A DNA stretch of 62,238 nt. Origin: Actinomycetota bacterium (lineage in GTDB: Bacteria; Actinomycetota; Actinomycetes; Actinomycetales; Microbacteriaceae). The notes beneath the pieces were generated by a model. The model saw nothing but the letters and a program-made list of their open reading frames with translations. It was not told the DNA's origin and did no database searches. Positions 60,284-62,238 of this stretch are shown here, piece by piece; positions within the stretch are counted from its first letter, which is position 1; every line of letters starts with the position of its first letter. The position numbers and the translations under genes are program-made. The stretch spans positions 1 through 62,238 of the forward strand of contig JAFDWM010000294.1 in the NCBI GenBank assembly GCA_018268455.1. Reading direction: 5' to 3'.

Positions 60284-62238
60284 ATGTCCCACCCCGCCCC
60301 GCAGCCGCTCACGCTCGAGACCATCCCGGTGCCGCATCCGCTGGATCCCCTCACCGGCCCCGAGATCGCCGCCGCACGCGCCATCCTTCAGGCCGCGGGC
60401 CTGCTCGGCGAGACCATGCGCGTGCCGATGCTGCTGCCGGACGAGCCCACCCGCGCCGAGCTCGCCGCCTGGGCTCCCGGTGCGCCCATCGACCGCCGCG
60501 TCGACGCCACCCTGCTCGACACCGCGACCGGTGTCGCCACCGAGGTCGTCGTCTCGATCACCCGTGGCGAGGTGCTGCGCACCGAGCGGGTGCCCAACGA
60601 CGCCCCGCCGTACGGCCAGCCGCAGTACCTGTTCGAGGAGTACGAGCGCGCGGAGGCGATCGCCAAGGCGTCCCCGGAGTGGCGCGCGGCGATGGAGCGC
60701 CGCGGGCTCGCCGAGCACATCGACCTCGCCTTCTGCGGGCCGCTCGCCCCGGGGTACACCGGCCGCGCCGACGAGGTCGGCCGCCGGGTGATCCGCTCGC
60801 TCACCTTCCTCCGCTACGACGAGCTGGATTCACCCTGGGCGCACCCGGTCGAGGGCCTCATCGTGCACATCGACCTGACGAGCGACAGCGTGATCCGTGT
60901 CGAGGACGTCGGCGACGTGCCCGTGCCGGCGGGCCACGGCAACTACTACCCGGAGGTGCAGGGCGAGGCGCGCACCTCGCTCAAGCCGATCGAGATCGTC
61001 CAGCCCGAGGGCCCGAGCTTCTCCGTGTCGGGGTCGCTCGTAGAGTGGGAGAACTGGTCGATGCGGGTGAGCTTCAACGCCCGCGAGGGCCTGGTGCTGC
61101 ACGACGTGAGATTCGACGGCCGCCCCGTGCTGAACCGCGCGAGCGTGCCCGAGATGGTCGTGCCCTACGGCGACACCGCGCCGGGGCGGTTCTGGATCAG
61201 CTACTTCGACGCCGGCGAGTACCTGCTCGGCAAGAACGCCAACCACCTCGAGCTGGGCTGCGACTGCCTGGGTGTGATCCGCTACCTCGACGGCTATGTG
61301 GCTGACGACCACGGCAACCCGGTGCGGATCCCGAACGTCATCTGCATGCACGAGGAGGACACCGGGATCCTCTGGAAGCACACCGACCTGCAGGGCCGCG
61401 GCGATGTGCGCCGCGCCCGCCGGTTCGTGGTGTCGTACTTCTCCACCATCGGCAACTACGACTACGGCTTCTACTGGAACTTCGGCCTGGACGGCACGAT
61501 CGAGGTGATCGCGAAGGCGACCGGCATCGTGTTCGTCGGCGCCGGAGAGCCGGGCGTCCCCCAGCGCCACGCCACCGAGCTCGCCCCCGGCGTGTTTGCC
61601 CCCGTGCACCAGCACCTGTTCTGCGCGCGGCTCGACGTCGCGATCGACGGAAACGGCAACCGCCTCGTCGAGGTCGACGCCGAGCGCGTGCCGATGGGCC
61701 CGGAGAACCCGTTCGGCAACGCGTTCAGCTGGAGCGAGACCGTGCTCGGATCCGAGCGGGCCGCCCAGCGCGACGCGGACGCCTCGGTCGCCCGGGTCTG
61801 GGAGGTGCAGAGCGCCACCCGCACGAACGCCGTCGGCCGCGCGACCGCGTATCAGCTGGTCCCGCGCCCGAGCGCGCTGCTCATGGCGGATCCGGCCTCC
61901 TCCGTCGCCGCACGGGCGACCTTCGCGACCAAGCACCTCTGGGCCACCGCGCACCGCGAGGGCGAGCTGTGGCCGGCCGGGCGCTACCCGAACGCGCACC
62001 AGGGCGGATCCGGCCTGCCCGAGTACTCGGCCGGCGACGCCCCGCTGGACGGCCCCGACGGCGCCGACCTCGTGCTGTGGCACACGTTCGGCCTCACGCA
62101 CATCCCGCGTCCCGAAGACTGGCCGATCATGCCGGTCGACATGGCGAGCTTCGCGTTCCGTCCCTACGGCTTCCTCGACCAGAACCCGGCCATGGACGTG
62201 CCGGAGTCGTCGCAGGCGCATGCGGTCGCCGGTGCCGG
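60284..62238 (+). CDS. Copper-containing primary amine oxidase (cut by window edge)
   Basis: Oxidises primary amines to aldehydes with O2, releasing NH3 and H2O2, using topaquinone and copper; 651 codons to the edge with no stop. TPQ motif GNYDY with the precursor Tyr392; catalytic base Asp309 in YFDAGEY; copper ligands H442 and H444 (HQHLF) and H606 (LTHIPRPEDWP). All key residues are kept. The protein is nearly complete, since the family ends soon after FLDQNPAMDV. Start at 60284 rather than 60281 gives 6 nt from AGAGG. Probably regulated by the TetR gene just upstream. Confidence 0.93.
   Translation, partial: MSHPAPQPLTLETIPVPHPLDPLTGPEIAAARAILQAAGLLGETMRVPMLLPDEPTRAELAAWAPGAPIDRRVDATLLDTATGVATEVVVSITRGEVLRTERVPNDAPPYGQPQYLFEEYERAEAIAKASPEWRAAMERRGLAEHIDLAFCGPLAPGYTGRADEVGRRVIRSLTFLRYDELDSPWAHPVEGLIVHIDLTSDSVIRVEDVGDVPVPAGHGNYYPEVQGEARTSLKPIEIVQPEGPSFSVSGSLVEWENWSMRVSFNAREGLVLHDVRFDGRPVLNRASVPEMVVPYGDTAPGRFWISYFDAGEYLLGKNANHLELGCDCLGVIRYLDGYVADDHGNPVRIPNVICMHEEDTGILWKHTDLQGRGDVRRARRFVVSYFSTIGNYDYGFYWNFGLDGTIEVIAKATGIVFVGAGEPGVPQRHATELAPGVFAPVHQHLFCARLDVAIDGNGNRLVEVDAERVPMGPENPFGNAFSWSETVLGSERAAQRDADASVARVWEVQSATRTNAVGRATAYQLVPRPSALLMADPASSVAARATFATKHLWATAHREGELWPAGRYPNAHQGGSGLPEYSAGDAPLDGPDGADLVLWHTFGLTHIPRPEDWPIMPVDMASFAFRPYGFLDQNPAMDVPESSQAHAVAGA

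Overview
The window is GC-rich DNA (about 70% G+C by eye) packed with actinobacterial genes. Protein flavour and gene content point to Microbacteriaceae, most likely Microbacterium or a close relative: acyl-CoA carboxylase with an epsilon subunit, an LpdA-type flavoprotein without redox cysteines, a RamB/ScfR-type regulator, a GTP-dependent PEP carboxykinase and sdhCDAB order. The genus is inferred from these traits, not tested. About 55 protein genes are annotated. I see no tRNA, rRNA, CRISPR array, insertion sequence or prophage.

Layout: 0.1-2.9 kb methionine importer metQNI (minus). 3.0-7.6 kb CPA1 cation/proton antiporter, ABC-F ATPase and biotin ligase birA (minus). 7.7-9.6 kb acyl-CoA carboxylase beta and epsilon subunits, the likely clients of BirA once joined to the biotin-carrying alpha subunit at 14.9-16.7 kb. 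9.8-12.8 kb a three-gene signalling operon: response regulator, sensor kinase and a kinase-like membrane protein without an obvious phospho-acceptor His. 12.8-20.8 kb RNA methyltransferase, Maf, carboxylase alpha, LpdA, and punA translationally coupled to a phosphosugar mutase. 20.9-26.6 kb acetyltransferase, a coupled FMO / BASS-transporter / SDR operon, and a serine-hydrolase lipoprotein. 26.8-35.0 kb one long minus-strand run for nucleoside import and breakdown (bmpA, ATPase, two permeases, cdd, deoA, add). 35.2-40.0 kb manC, divergent from sdhCDAB. 40.1-46.4 kb housekeeping and repair genes (YihY, xthA, trpS, DUF559-type nuclease-like protein, GNAT, Fpg/Nei). 46.4-50.1 kb FMN riboswitch and ribD-ribE-ribBA-ribH. 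50.2-55.2 kb small membrane protein, MHS-type MFS carrier, a 67-residue HTH protein and an ABC-2 exporter. 55.4-62.2 kb pck divergent from a RamB-like regulator, then a membrane protein, a TetR regulator and a copper amine oxidase cut by the window edge.

Functional links: BirA, the beta/epsilon pair and the alpha subunit form one carboxylase system. Imported nucleosides feed Cdd, DeoA and Add locally, and PunA with the coupled mutase (perhaps a phosphopentomutase) completes the route to ribose-5-phosphate. Pck and sdh handle C4 acids and gluconeogenesis beside a regulator of a family known for acetate and fatty-acid control.

The most notable non-coding signals are: (1) sixteen genes whose start codon lies 6-7 nt after a TANNNT hexamer, the signature of leaderless transcription; (2) seven copies, three inverted pairs among them, of a GCACAACGCAGGA-like element around a DUF559/Vsr-fold gene, plus a 16-bp tandem repeat; (3) two matching TetR-type palindromes, at the regulator's promoter and at the amine oxidase promoter; (4) paired GTCAA-N6-TTGAC palindromes with a hairpin hiding the ribosome site of a tiny HTH gene; (5) a 44-bp tandem duplication over the xthA stop codon; (6) heavy over-use of the palindrome GGATCC.
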